Assembly (NCBI GenBank): GCA_030435675.1
Contig: CM059621.1
Span: 4,526,001 to 4,590,000, forward strand
Direction: 5' to 3'
Length of the DNA: 64,000 nt
Origin: Steinernema hermaphroditum
Taxonomy: Eukaryota > Nematoda > Chromadorea > Rhabditida > Steinernematidae
The notes below the pieces were generated by a model. The model had not been told where the DNA came from, made no database searches, and worked only from the letters and a program-made list of their open reading frames with translations. The translations under genes were made by a program, and so were the position numbers. The stretch's first letter is position 1. Each line of letters opens with the position of its first letter. Below are positions 36,701 to 47,730 of this stretch, piece after piece.

Positions 36701-37874
36701 AATCTCTTCTTTGTCTAAACTGGAGTGTAAGCATCCTACGTTTTGCTAGGGTAACTTGGTATTCCACTTTTTGAAAAAGCCCACCTTTGTTCTTAGCCTC
36801 CTTCCTCTCGATTGCTTTCTTCTTCTTTTCATTCAGCTGATGCTTTCTAACCAGTCCCGTCAGGCTATTCACATAATCATCCGTTTGGCTGAGAAGGAAC
36901 ACCAGTCGACGATCCTTCTTTTCATCTAGCATCTGTCGATAACCTTCTTCATCCTCCTGCATGAGCTTCATCATTCGCATCTTCTCGTTCCTCAGCTCGT
37001 CCTTCTTTCGCTCCCTCTCATTATTCGCATGATACGTGGATATAGCCTTTCTCATTTTCGCGTGTTTCAGCTAAATGTCGTGATTTTGGCATAGCGTTCT
37101 TGGACTATATACCAAGTTGTTTTTGTGGAACTCGCGGAATTCTTTTCCGTGTTGAACGATCATCTGCAGAAGTTCCAAATGTTGATGTCGTCTACGCTTT
37201 TCCGCTTCGATCTTTTGTTGCTTCTCCAACTTTTCGGTGATCCTGGCCTCTCTTAAAGCTTGACGTTTTGTTCGTCGATAGGCGAACGGATTCAGCGCCG
37301 TCTCGAGCATTGTGTCTTTCTTCAGTTGGCCTAGCACTTCTCGGCGGATCTGCTTCTGGAGATTCAATAGGCGTAGAGATCTCATCTCTATTTCAGCTTT
37401 GGTTCGAAGTCGAGGGCCTATGTCGGCGGGCAGCTCGCGTAGTTCTTTGATTCGAAGGCCGATTCGATTTTGAATCCTAAACAACCTGCCACTAGAACTC
37501 ATCTTCTGCAACGTACCTATGCTCTCTCTCTTTCAGCACATGCTGCGGATCGATTCCAGTAGGTCTAACCAGGGAAGTCACGCGTTTCTCATTCTTGTCC
37601 TGGTAGAATTGAAAGACCTTTGCCAGGTCATAAGGCATTTTCTCGCCCTTTTCACCTTCTCCAATGAGGTCTCCATAGGGATCGGGAAGAAGAGTCGTCT
37701 GTGGCAAGTGCACTGCTCTGGAGGTTAGGTGCGGAGGAACGGGCTGATTGCGCGCAAGAAGACGGTAAACCTCCACCTGAGAACGGAGTTGTGCCTTCTG
37801 GTTCTCGTCGAATGGCGGCTTCTCATCCATGGGTGATGTGCTGGCAGATTCGGGCTGTTCATTTTTGGGTAGAG
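33726..37874 (-). CDS. swsn-4: SWI/SNF chromatin-remodelling ATPase (Brahma/BRG1 homologue)
   Basis: Eleven minus-strand exons traced by phase: 37517-37874, 37113-37485, 36785-37070, 36481-36714, 36083-36437, 35860-36037, 35601-35809, 35332-35559, 34466-35251, 33909-34427, 33726-33860. Domains in order: QLQ ([19 protein letters not shown]), HSA (basic helix with [18 protein letters not shown]), BRK ([17 protein letters not shown]), Snf2 helicase with DEMGLGKT (motif I), DEGH (II), [14 protein letters not shown] (III), [13 protein letters not shown] (V) and [11 protein letters not shown] (VI), SnAC region, then a bromodomain with [14 protein letters not shown] and a short acidic tail ending SSSHY. 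This is the catalytic subunit of BAF-type complexes in the nucleus. The first exon listed opens in phase 2 at 37874, so at least one 5' exon with the start codon is not placed. The intron at 37486-37516 is only 31 nt. Confidence 0.93.
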
Positions 37875-38308
37875 CTGAAAAGAAGCTGTGTATTAACGCC
37901 TGTCTTCGGGAAGAGGTAACAGAAAGGCGTCATCGTCAATATCGTGTTTTTGCAAATCTATGAAGCCCTATCATGCTTTCCGAATACTGTCGCAGAAGGT
38001 GCATATCTTGCCATAAGTTTAGAAGTTCGGCAGGGTCACTAAGATTCTTGGTCGTTAATTAACTTCCACCTCTTGTTCTCTGGCACAGTATTGACTAAGG
38101 GACACTAAGGGACAAAAAACCAGTTTCCCTGTACCCCTCCTATTCGCTGAATGAAACAAATTCTGCCTAAAATCACAATTCCAATTTAACCAACTCCCGA
38201 AAACAAATCGGATTTTTTCATTTGGCAAACTATTGTTTGGTGTACGGACCGACCTTTGCCAACTTCGAGGTTCCCTTTTCACGTGCGGTGGAAAACAAGT
38301 TTTTGCAA

Positions 38309-38317
38309 TATAAAAAG
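38309..38317 (+). promoter_or_regulatory. TATA box of the glycine/tyrosine-rich peptide gene
   Basis: TATAAAAAG lies 40 nt upstream of the ATG at 38349. Placement only; no expression data. Confidence 0.5.
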
Positions 38318-38348
38318 AGTCACGTTATGTTGATGAGTTCAAAGGAAA

Positions 38349-38879
38349 ATGTGGTTGAGATACAGTATCCTATTATTTACTGTTCTATTCGTTGTTCATG
38401 CTGACCATGTAATCAGGAACGCCACTCTTCCTGTTGTTAATGAAAATAAGGTCAACCACCCTGTCAAGAACAGCAGTCTGCCCGTTGGCAATGAACCTAA
38501 ACCCAATCATCCCATCAACAACGCCAGTTTACCCGTTCGTAATGATCCTAAGGGTCCCGCAGAGGCTCTAGATCCCAAAGTCGATCCAAAGAACTCGAAC
38601 GACGTTTCAGAAAGGTTTCATGTCAGTGAACAAATGTCGACTATTCCGTTTTTCAGGCGTAAAAGATGGTACCGCTACTGGTACCGATATGGACCTTACG
38701 GATATCGATGGGGTCGGCGATGGGGATACGGAGGTTATGGGTACGGTTACGGCTACGGAGGCTACGGAGGATATGGCTACGGAGGCTACGGGTACGGGTA
38801 TGGTTACGGCTACGGCTACGGCTACGGCTACGGCTACGGCTACGGAGGCTACGGCTACGGCTACGGCTACAGAAGATAG
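38349..38879 (+). CDS. Secreted Gly/Tyr-rich peptide precursor, antimicrobial-peptide-like
   Basis: A signal peptide (MWLRYSILLFTVLFVVHA) is followed by a propeptide with three repeats of an N-x-S/T-LPV-x-N unit, an acidic stretch, then RRKR at about residues 102-105 and a C-terminal domain of YGYGGYG repeats ending YRR. The layout (signal, spacer, basic cleavage site, GY-rich mature peptide) parallels the nematode NLP/CNC epidermal antimicrobial peptides, although homology cannot be shown from composition alone. Positions 38615-38656 look like a 42-nt in-frame intron (GTTTCATG...TTTTTCAG); removing it leaves SERRKRWY. With or without it the frame is kept. Confidence 0.65.
   Translation: MWLRYSILLFTVLFVVHADHVIRNATLPVVNENKVNHPVKNSSLPVGNEPKPNHPINNASLPVRNDPKGPAEALDPKVDPKNSNDVSERFHVSEQMSTIPFFRRKRWYRYWYRYGPYGYRWGRRWGYGGYGYGYGYGGYGGYGYGGYGYGYGYGYGYGYGYGYGYGGYGYGYGYRR
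38720..38872 (+). repeat. GGCTAC minisatellite
   Basis: Tandem 6-bp GGCTAC/GGTTAC/GGATAC units, interrupted by GGAGGC, encode the Gly-Tyr tail. Copy-number change would alter peptide length in frame. Confidence 0.8.
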
Positions 38880-40375
38880 TTGCGAACTAACAACTTAATA
38901 TTCGTATTATCAGATGTTGTTCAAAAGACTTTTGTCTTCTTTTCAATCCAATCAGTGTGTAATCCAAGTTGTTTTGAAAAAAAAAACTCTGTTATGCATC
39001 TTCAAAACATGAATGATAACCCAAAAATTAAGTAGAGGCTCATTTCATGATTGATCTGGAGTCGGAAGGCTCTTAAATATCCTCTTAAACAATTTCTTCT
39101 ATCTAACAAGGCTCAACCAGCCTGCTTCAAATGTAGATGGAAATCAAGGGAAACCAGTGAGCTGAATCCATGGAATTTCGCAAACTAAATCGATTTGTGG
39201 ATCCTATGAATGGCTCGCAATCAGAAGTCGAATTCCAATCGTCTGCGCTCTCTTCGCACCGCTCCCTGGGAAGCCGGAATTGTATTCCCAGTATATATGC
39301 CGTCTGCGCCATTTAATAATTTTGGGCGACAATGGGTGATGGATGTTGAGACTCAAAAAGATTCGAGACGGAGTTTGAGACAGAACTCAATGAACTCAAA
39401 GAGAAAACTGAGACAGAGACTCAATGCAAGATCGAACATTTTGACGAAGTTGGGTCCCGCGCAGAAAGATATGGTCACTTCATAGCCCGCGTTTCTGTCG
39501 TTTGCATCGTCGGAGATGTCCGCGCTCCTGGCGAAACTGACTGGGAACATGCCACACAACATAGACCAAAAAGTCGAATTGCTGAATGGGACGTTCGAGT
39601 CGACTCGAATTCATTCTGGAGCCGACTGAACTAAGGTTAACCAGGTGTTCACCGTTATTTAAAGCTTTGTCGTTTCTCAATAATACAACACATTCATTGC
39701 TTAGAACTTATTCCATTTCAAACTCTTTCGATCTACTCTAAAAGCCAACTTCTGCTTATTGGACTTTCACCTCTTTGCCGCTCGAACGATTATGTGGCGC
39801 AACAACAAGGTGGATGGTGTTATTCGATGCATAAACATCGAGATCAAAACATGTGTTACGTCACGCGGTGTTGCGAAAGCGAAATTGTGCGCCTTTCAGT
39901 TCAAATCCAAATTCATGTTCCGCAGCAGTTCTGCTTTTCGAAACCTTAGTTCATGTCAGCTTCAAGTTGTTTACCTTCGTATTCATTTGGGTTAAGCGGA
40001 AAGGTGTGATTCGCTGCCAATGCTGAAAAACAACATTGAGCAATATGCCATTAGCATTGCAAATAAAACATTCGGGGGCTAAAAATACCTCGCATTGGAA
40101 ATTACATAAACAACATGAATGTGGCAATGATCTCTGCCCGGTGTATGCATGCAAACAATTGCGAAATGGGCGAAATTATTGCAAAAAGGAGCCACGGATC
40201 GCAGAGATAGCTCAGCCCTTAATGCTTTGCGAAGGCAGTCCACGTTGTATAACGTTAAAGAAAGCTAAAAAATTTGAAAGCTACATTATTTGATACCTAA
40301 ACGTTGATCGCCAACAAGCACAATTGATGGAAAAGACACATAAAGCACAAGCCTTGACGGAAAATCTTCGAATAA
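38880..40375. other. Intergenic, no gene recognised
   Basis: Only short unsupported frames. A GAGAC-rich purine patch lies at 39345-39425. Confidence 0.5.
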
Positions 40376-41703
40376 AGGGCCGGTCATAGTTGCGGAAACA
40401 GTTTCCGGAAACAGTTTCCGCCATTGTAAAAACTGTTTCCGGAAACAGTTTCCCGGAAACCGTTTCCAGAGGCGGTCATAGTCCCAGAAACTGTTTTCAA
40501 GCATGTTTAAAAACAGTTTTCTGTTTCCGGAAACAGTTTTGGATTCGCGGTGGGACCTGTCGTGCAGATTTGGTTTCTGAGTTACTGTGAGTGGTTTGAC
40601 GTTGTTTTTGGATGATTTCTGATTGTTTTGGCCGGTGATTTTGAATTTTAGGCAGTTATCACAAGAATGCCATGACGTTTGTCACCCTGGAGTGCTTGTC
40701 GACAGCATTTTCCGGAGCTGTCGCTTACTGAAACTTTCCGGACAGGTCTAATCCACGGTCATGCCATAGAAAGGTCTCCGAAAAAGTCGCTTGTTTTTGT
40801 CCCTTGTATTTGAGGAAGGGTAGAACCGTAGAATCAGTTCGATTTCGGCTTAATGTCACCAGCCCACCAGCGTTTTTATGACCGCGACTGTGGATGACCA
40901 TAGCCGTGCATTAAACCTGTCCCACTTTCCCCGGAAACACACCAGGATTCGGGTGTATCTCGTTATATCGCTGTCTTTTTTGCGTTTTAATTAATTGCGT
41001 ATTAATTCAGTCCTGTTCAGGTGTTGTTCAATTATGCCGCGCTGTACGAAGCTCTCGAACGAAGAAAAGTCGGCGATTTCAGCGTTTTCAAGGCTGGCTG
41101 CAAAATTCATCGGATCGCTTCCGAAATGTACCGAGGCCAGCACGCGATGTGGACATTCTGCTCTCGGTTGAACGCGTGCGGTTCTGCGTTAGAAAAGGGG
41201 CGTCCGCAAGTAGCGAGATATAGTGCGCTGGGTCTAGTTCGACGATAAGTTACCAGAAGTTCGTGGAGATTCTGGAGGTGACCTGCCAGTCCAAATTTGT
41301 ACGCTTCAACCGCCGCAGCGCCTTCTCGTCGTTTCACAGCTTCGTACAGCGCGTCATAGTTGTAAAATACCTGCACAGAACTGAATTAATACAGAAAACG
41401 CAAAAAAAGACGAGCGACATAGTAAAATACACGCGAATCTAGTAGGTGATGCTTTAATTTTGTATCTGGTAGTAGCAAAAGCTGCGGAAGAGCGAGTTAT
41501 CATAAGAGGCGTGTGGTGAAAATCACGAAAGTCACCAGAAAAAAAGTAAAAAGTAAAAAAAAATAGAATAAAATTACTTTCGAAAATGCTTTTTGAAAAC
41601 TGTTTCCGCAAACCTGGAAACCGTTTCCGCGCCCCGGAAACAGTTTTCAAGCAAAATCCGGAAACTGTTTCCGGAAACCGTTTCCGGAACTATGACCGGC
41701 CCT
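40376..41703. mobile_element. PIF/Harbinger-like foldback element, 3-bp TAA duplication
   Basis: Ends AGGGCCGGTCATAGTT and AACTATGACCGGCCCT are perfect inverted repeats, flanked by TAA at 40373-40375 and 41704-41706, as expected for PIF/Harbinger. Each subterminal region is packed with GGAAACAGTTTCC palindromes (40395-40555 and 41580-41690). The interior holds two inverted, diverged exon-like segments, one after TTCAG at about 41020 (+) with YAALYEALERRK and one after TGCAG at about 41370 (-) with YDALYEAVKRRE. No intact transposase is present. Confidence 0.65.
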
Positions 41704-42108
41704 TAACGTTAACGGTGCAGAGTTTGGCTTCTATGCACATAAAATGAAACTCAAAAACCAAAAAAAAAAAATTTAATTTACAGTCTGTGTGACAGAAGTA
41801 TGACTCGGTTTTTAAGGATGGTTAAACATTATCAAGGACAAGTTCATTGATGATTATCGCTAAATTGCTTATCTCTCTGACAGCAACTACATCCCTCAGT
41901 TACGTCTAGAAGACTGTCTGCAGAACACGATTTGCACTTTACGAACATTGAGACAAACAACATTCCGCGCCACTCACTTCGAAAACATAGCGACGCTTTC
42001 CTTAATGGTACTGTGAAGTCAAATAGACTGCATATCTAAGGGTCACCATCTGTAATGGTCGGATATCCCTAGCGCCTTCAGCAAAAGTCTCAAATCCCCG
42101 AAACTCAC

Positions 42109-42337
42109 CAGATTCGGTCATTCTCGACCGCAGCCCAACCAGCCTAGCGAATCTCGGGTCATTCGCCAGATGCTGTTCCTCCATGGCCGCGATGGTGCGG
42201 TCCATCTTCGCCACCGTTTCCATGTGGTGCTCGGTGCGCGAAGCCGTCGGCGATGCAGCGGTCATCTGGTGATATTGGGGGCTTTGCGTTTGAAGCGCCT
42301 GAGGAGGCTCGGCGGCGTGCAACGGCTGGTAATCCAT
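42109..42337 (-). CDS. Probable first coding exon of an unidentified gene
   Basis: Runs from ATG at 42337 to a GTGAGT donor after 42109 (phase 1), encoding 76 residues: a Gln/Pro-rich start then a predicted helix with MDRTIAAMEEQHLANDP and LVGLRSRM. Base composition is coding-like, and GC is higher than in the flanks. Downstream exons were not identified; the gene would run toward or past the Harbinger-like element. No family recognised. Confidence 0.4.
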
Positions 42338-43286
42338 GGCGCGGTTACTATGGGTTCGCGGTTGTTGACAGCCAGCAGCGCGACTATCGCAATATCGACC
42401 ACTTCTTCTCCTTTTTCTCTTCCTGTTGTTTGTGTTCTGCGTTGCGTCGTCGTTGTGTGTGCCTGCCGTGTGGACTCCGCGGGCTTCGAGTCAGCTGACG
42501 GCAAAGGGCGCCCGCGGGCGATCCGGTGTTTCCTGTTGGTCTCGTCGCGAAGCGCGCGCAATTCGATTTTTTGGGGAAAGGACCAGATTTGGTCAGCGAT
42601 CTTAGCTGTTTCGCATGATTGCGGGCGATTTATGATTGTTTTCGCTAAGGTTTTCCTTCGAGTTGATTAGGCTAACCTGGTTTGGTGTTTTCCGATCGGC
42701 TTCAATGCAAAAAGTAACAAATATTGATGATTTGTAATGTATTAGATGTCGAACTTGGTGAAAATCCGTAATTTTCGGTGATATCCGCAGCTCTCTGTGG
42801 AGAGCTTCATTTAGATGGACGATGCTCCCTAACTGAGTGAAAGAAACATCGATTTCTACAGTCAATACTGGCTACAATGTGGATACCCGATTTGTTTCCT
42901 CTGGCGGATTCGGTTTTGAGTTATGAACTACATTTGAATTATGTTAATTATGACTTTCCTCCATAGAGAAGAACATATTTTTCATTTAGCAACTCACTTT
43001 ACCGTAAAGGTTACCTATTTTTGATAAAAAAGGATGTATTTGCTTGTCAACACGAACCGTTTTTCTTGTTCCGAATTCGTTTGTTGGCCGTCGTGAGATT
43101 CACATGCTATCATGATGAAAGTGTGGCTTGGAATAGTTGTATTTGAGTTATATTCATTTCTACCGCTAGTATTCGCCATTAAATCTCCTATGTTCCTCTC
43201 GGAAATCTTGAATATTTCGCCAATCTTTTAACTGATGCGTTGTTTCCTGGCGTTATTTTCATTAACATCCCTATTTCCCAGGAAGC
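42338..43286. other. Intergenic, no gene recognised
   Basis: GC-rich to about 42560, probably 5' flank of the exon on the minus strand, then AT-rich. CCCAG at 43277-43281 precedes the SURF2-like start. Confidence 0.4.
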
Positions 43287-46046
43287 ATGGATAAGGCCGT
43301 TCAAAAGATCCTGAAGGAGTATCCATGCTTTGAGGAGGGCGTTCACAACAAGGTAATCCGGTGGTTTCTAATCATGTGACACTATCCGCTTTTTTAGCTG
43401 CACTGCACTCTCACAGGTCATGACGTTCTCCCCAAGAAGGAAGCGCTCCAGCAGTACATCGACTCCAGCAAGTTCCAACGCGCTTGGGGCGTCAACGAGA
43501 TCATGAAGGAGTACAGCGAGTGGTTCGAAGATCTCGGGTGCGTAGTGAGAAAGGAAATTCTTCATAATTAGATAATTTGAGTTGCAGAAAAGGACGATAC
43601 GGCTGCAAAGTGACGAAGAAGGTTGTCGCCGCAGAGCCGGAGGATCTGCGTCGCCATGTGACGGGTCCGAAGTTCATTAAAGGCCTGCCCAAGTGTAAGT
43701 TGGGTTTATTGCATACGGAAGATGCAACAAGGAAGTGGTCAAATTGCCAGAGGAAGGCGGAAGTGGTTAGGAGTCGTTAGATCCCAGTGCTGAATGCATT
43801 CGATAATTGGAACTTCCAGATTGTAGGGACAAGAACCACCCTACGACATTGATAGATATCGTGACTAGCATACATTTGTCATGCTTAGCTAAATATGCGC
43901 ATAGGTCACGTACTCTATTAACGATGTTAGATGAGAAACTTCCTGGTGGTGAAATAGATTTCGTTTAGCAAAGTACACTGCTTTTGCGACGCCCAAGGAA
44001 TTTATTGGAATAGATGGGCGTTCGTCGCTTTTCCTGCCCTTTTTTTATAACGTTTAGGCCCTTTTTATATCCCAACTGCTGTTCCACAGTTCCCTTCTTC
44101 AACGAGAGACGCGATCGATCAATCAAGAACCTGCTTCCTGGTTCCAACCATGCTGTTTTGACGGAAACGTGCTTCCTTGTATATTTTTCCTTGTCCCTCT
44201 AAAATGCGATTACAAATGATATATCGATCGGGATGTTCCCAGCGAGGCCAATGGCTGACAAGACCAATGATGAGAACGGGGCGGCGCCCTCTATTTGCGT
44301 TTTTTATACATCAGCTGCAAGTCGAGGTGATGTTGAGGGATGGATTTAGGGCTGGACAAGTGGCAATCTCAGCCGTGCGATGACAGATGGCGTTTCCCCA
44401 CGTTGCTTGTTGTTCCAAGCGCCGGGGTCGGGCGCAGGCTCAGAAATGAATGTAATTTCGAGACCGCTTTTTTGATTGATACGGACGTCTGCGGCACGCA
44501 CAAGTTTTGTTTCTTTGATTTGCGGTTTGGAAATTGCCTTCGCAATCTCTGCTCAGGCGATATTGATTTTGGAGACTCAAGTTGTTCTTGACGGCCATAG
44601 CCTCATCATTTGAACTTCGATTTTTTGGAAATCCTCTTCCGCAGAGACTTGTTCCAAAGCGACACGCAGTCAATTGTCCGTGAAGTAATTTTGGCCGGGT
44701 GGGGCGGCTTCAAAAAGTGTCTTTGGTTAGGGTCGCAGCGGTGCTGCTGCAATCTTTTTCTTTTTGTTCTTTTCATGGTCGCCCAGCAAAGTAGCGGAAA
44801 AAGTCTTTGTCTTTTGACTTTTAGGGTTGAAACATTTTCGTGTAACGCAGTGTGTGTGCAAGACAAACTAAAAACTGAGTTTTGCAGACAGTTTACAATG
44901 ATAGACGTCTAGAAATATCGGTTGGTCGCGTTCGCGTTTGGTAGACTGTCTAAGAACGACCTTTCAGATCTGCCGGTTGTATCAGAATGATAACCTCAGA
45001 AACAATGTACAATACACATTTTTTTGTGCGCATTGAAGGCAAATGGAGGCAAGCTATACTAATGAACGCTGGTCTGTGCCGCTCTGAATGAAACTCTGTT
45101 TTGATGTGACTGCGGAGGGTTAGACGAAAACATGTGTAGTCAGTATACATAAACACGCGATATCACTTTGTAAATATTTGTAAAAGGTGGGCGCTTGTTT
45201 GCCCGATTCCATTTTGTGAGGTCTACATTCAAGCTAATTGGAACTTCCTCTATTCTGCTCCATATTCAGCCCTCCAGACATGGCCGATTATAACGAATGC
45301 GTCAATGGATGCATTATTAACGCTAATTTTCGTTTTATCCGATAATGGAGCGGGCGTTCCTCCCACTTCGTTTGCTATACACACACATCACTGCGTCCCC
45401 TTAAAAGCGTCGGGTGTCAGTTCCTTTTAGGCTGTCGTGACATTGCTCGCGCGCGCCTGAGTGTGACTGTTCGAATTGTTGTTTTGACACGCGCAGATGT
45501 CCTCGTCCACTGAGATCCTCACCAACTTTGACATTCCTTCGGGAAACGCTCCGTTGGCCACTGCCGCCGAGTTCGAAGGCGACGACTGCGAAGAGTTCTG
45601 GCATGCTGAAGCAGACTTCGGTCTCTTAATTGAATCTTCTTGTTGTCTTTTTAACTGTGTTTGTTTTAGTCAAGGAACAACAAGCGTTGGCCGAAGCGAA
45701 AGCCAAGGAGAGAGCGCTGCGGAAGGGAATCCCAATGTCCGATGATGAAACCATGGAAGATGAAGAAGCGATTGTGAGCGATGAGCAGGGTGAAGAAGAA
45801 GAAGAGGAGGTTGAGTCCGAGTATCCCGAGCTCGACAACACGGCGGCCACGGAGAATTCCGTCGAAGAAGATAGTTACGACTTCTCAGTGATGGACACTG
45901 AAGTCGACAACGGCGAAACCGCCCCGAAGAAGAAGAAGACCAGCATGAAGCGAAAGAAGGTGCGTACGCCGTCCGGTCTTCCCGTTAAACCCACCTTGTT
46001 TCAGAGCTCTACAAAGACGTCCTTCAAGAAAAAGCGTGTTGCCTAA
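43287..46046 (+). CDS. SURF2-like protein
   Basis: Exons 43287-43352, 43398-43537 and 43588-43694 encode the conserved core: LHCTLTGHDVLPKKEALQQY, FQRAW, GCKVTKKVV and LRRHVTGPKF, the pattern of Surfeit locus protein 2. Exons 45497-45620 and 45670-46046 encode EEFWHAE, a long acidic stretch and a basic Lys-rich C-terminus ending KKKRVA, which also fits SURF2. The donor after 43694 is phase 1, whereas the acceptor at 45496 opens a phase-0 exon, so a small exon in the 1.8 kb between them is probably missing from this model. SURF2 proteins are nuclear/nucleolar and poorly characterised. Polyadenylation is likely near 46160 (AATAAATAAAC). Confidence 0.75.
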
Positions 46047-46184
46047 AACGAATTCTGCATTTACCATCCAATTTGTTAGTTGTTGTTTTGTGGATGTTGT
46101 AAACATTGATGACCGACCTTGAAAACCGTTACTACTACTTTGAAGATTACTACGTTTAATAAATAAACATTTGGAACAGCGTCA

Positions 46185-47281
46185 CTACGAATTAGAGCTT
46201 CGGCTCGTCTCTGTTCCGGCTTTAGAACTCTTCGCCGACGACGTAGTCTGTGACTTGCTAGGCGTAGTGCTACTTGACGTGTCGTTGTTATTCTGTTCCC
46301 GTTGCGTCATGTTCTTTTCACTCTCGGCTTTCAAGACCAACTTTGCGCTACTTTCCAAATCCTCGGTGTGCACCGGCTTCGGTGGCTCCTGATTTTCATT
46401 TTTTTCGATGACCACATCAACATCGTTTCCGATCTGGAAAGCTTCATTGAGGTCATCGTCGAAGGTGACGTGGTCGGTTGCTTTCGGCGAGTCAGCGTTC
46501 AGCTTCGGATCGTCGAGCAGATGCTTTCTGTCCTGAAAATTAGAGCTCTTCAAACATCGCTGTCCCACGCATCCTACCGTATTCACATCAATGCGTTTGT
46601 CGATGACCAGCGGACCTCTGAATTTGAACGCCGTAACGGGAATGTTATGTGGCGAGAGATCAGGTCCTCCAGGCGCGGGCGCGGTCGCCTCCGTTGGGAT
46701 ATACACGTCCCGTTTTGGCACCAGCGGAATCCGGACGTCCCGTTTCGGACACGGTGCTCCCGGCGCCACCGGTTTGTTAGCCCTCTTTCTCAATATAGCC
46801 TTTTCCTTCAACCGCCTCTTTTCGTTTCGCTTCTTGCGGTACATGAAGTAACATATGCCTATGCCGATTGCGGCGAGCACAATCAGGACGACTGGGACGC
46901 CAACGAGCAGGAAAAGACGTGAGTAGCCAGAGCTCTCGTGCCTGAAATATCACGCCATAAAGGGACATCGAGTCACGACTAGGAGTTTTCTCCCGGGTGA
47001 AACAAGCATACCTTGCAGGCTCCGTTGTTGTCGCATGATAAGACTGAATACGACTCGCATCCGAAAGCGTCGTGTTTCGCGCCTGGGTGCCAGTCACCTC
47101 GGTGGTCGCTCCCGAGTTACGCACCGTTGTAGTCAAGTTCTGAAAAATCACAATGCAACGCTGATCGAAACAAATCGGAAATTACCTGCATAACCGCACC
47201 AGTGATCAGAGTATCGTTTCCATTGCCGAGGGACATCTTGTACAGCAACGTGCACAACAAAATGACTGCAACGGAGCGCAT
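46185..47281 (-). CDS. Single-pass type I membrane protein with Thr-rich ectodomain
   Basis: Four minus-strand exons: 47186-47281, 47012-47139, 46578-46941, 46185-46532; about 311 residues. The last intron (46533-46577, 45 nt, GTAGGA...TTTTCAG) is in frame, so a longer form is possible. Signal peptide MRSVAVILLCTLLYKMSLG, then about 55 residues with sequons (NLT, NTT) and Thr/Ser, one transmembrane segment (FLLVGVPVVLIVLAAIGIGI), a basic stop-transfer stretch, and a cytoplasmic tail of about 190 residues with two PKRDVxIP repeats and a Ser-rich end. No catalytic domain. It is convergent with the SURF2-like gene, only 138 nt between stop codons. Unknown family. Confidence 0.6.
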
Positions 47282-47500
47282 TCTCAACGCACCACCGCTC
47301 GACTGAACTCTACAGCTAATAAGGCCGTGCTGAGGAGCATGGTAGACGTGCAAAGGAGATGTCTAGTCTTGAACGATCCATACGGCGTCCTGAAATCGGA
47401 AGAATCTCCTCTTTCCCAGACCACTCTTCATATATTCCGGCTTCTCTAGTCTTTCAGGAATACCTCTGCGGGACCCATTATTATTACTCCGAATACCTTC

Positions 47501-47631
47501 TTTCCTCTCCGAAGCACTGCGTGCTTCTCCGCGAAAAAGCCTATTTCAGCTCCGCTCACAGCAGCTGGCCTACTCGATAACCCACGAACTACAACCAACA
47601 TAACAGGTGAACGTTTACTCAGTTCAAAGCG
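47501..47631 (-). repeat. Split direct repeat A, outer copy
   Basis: 131 bp, matching 48901-49032 except for one A in an A-run. Confidence 0.9.
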
Positions 47632-47730
47632 GTCATATACAATCAACAACAACCCATGAACCTTCACCAACTAATCATTAACAAACAACAACAACAAATT
47701 GGCATCAACAAGAACACATCGCCATCCACA

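Noticed and set aside
39210..39485. 91-codon basic frame
   Set aside because: Purine-rich low-complexity stretch; no support from splice sites or homology.
44177..44912. Several 60-100 codon frames in the large SURF2 intron
   Set aside because: No splice context, domains or signal peptides; overlapping on both strands.
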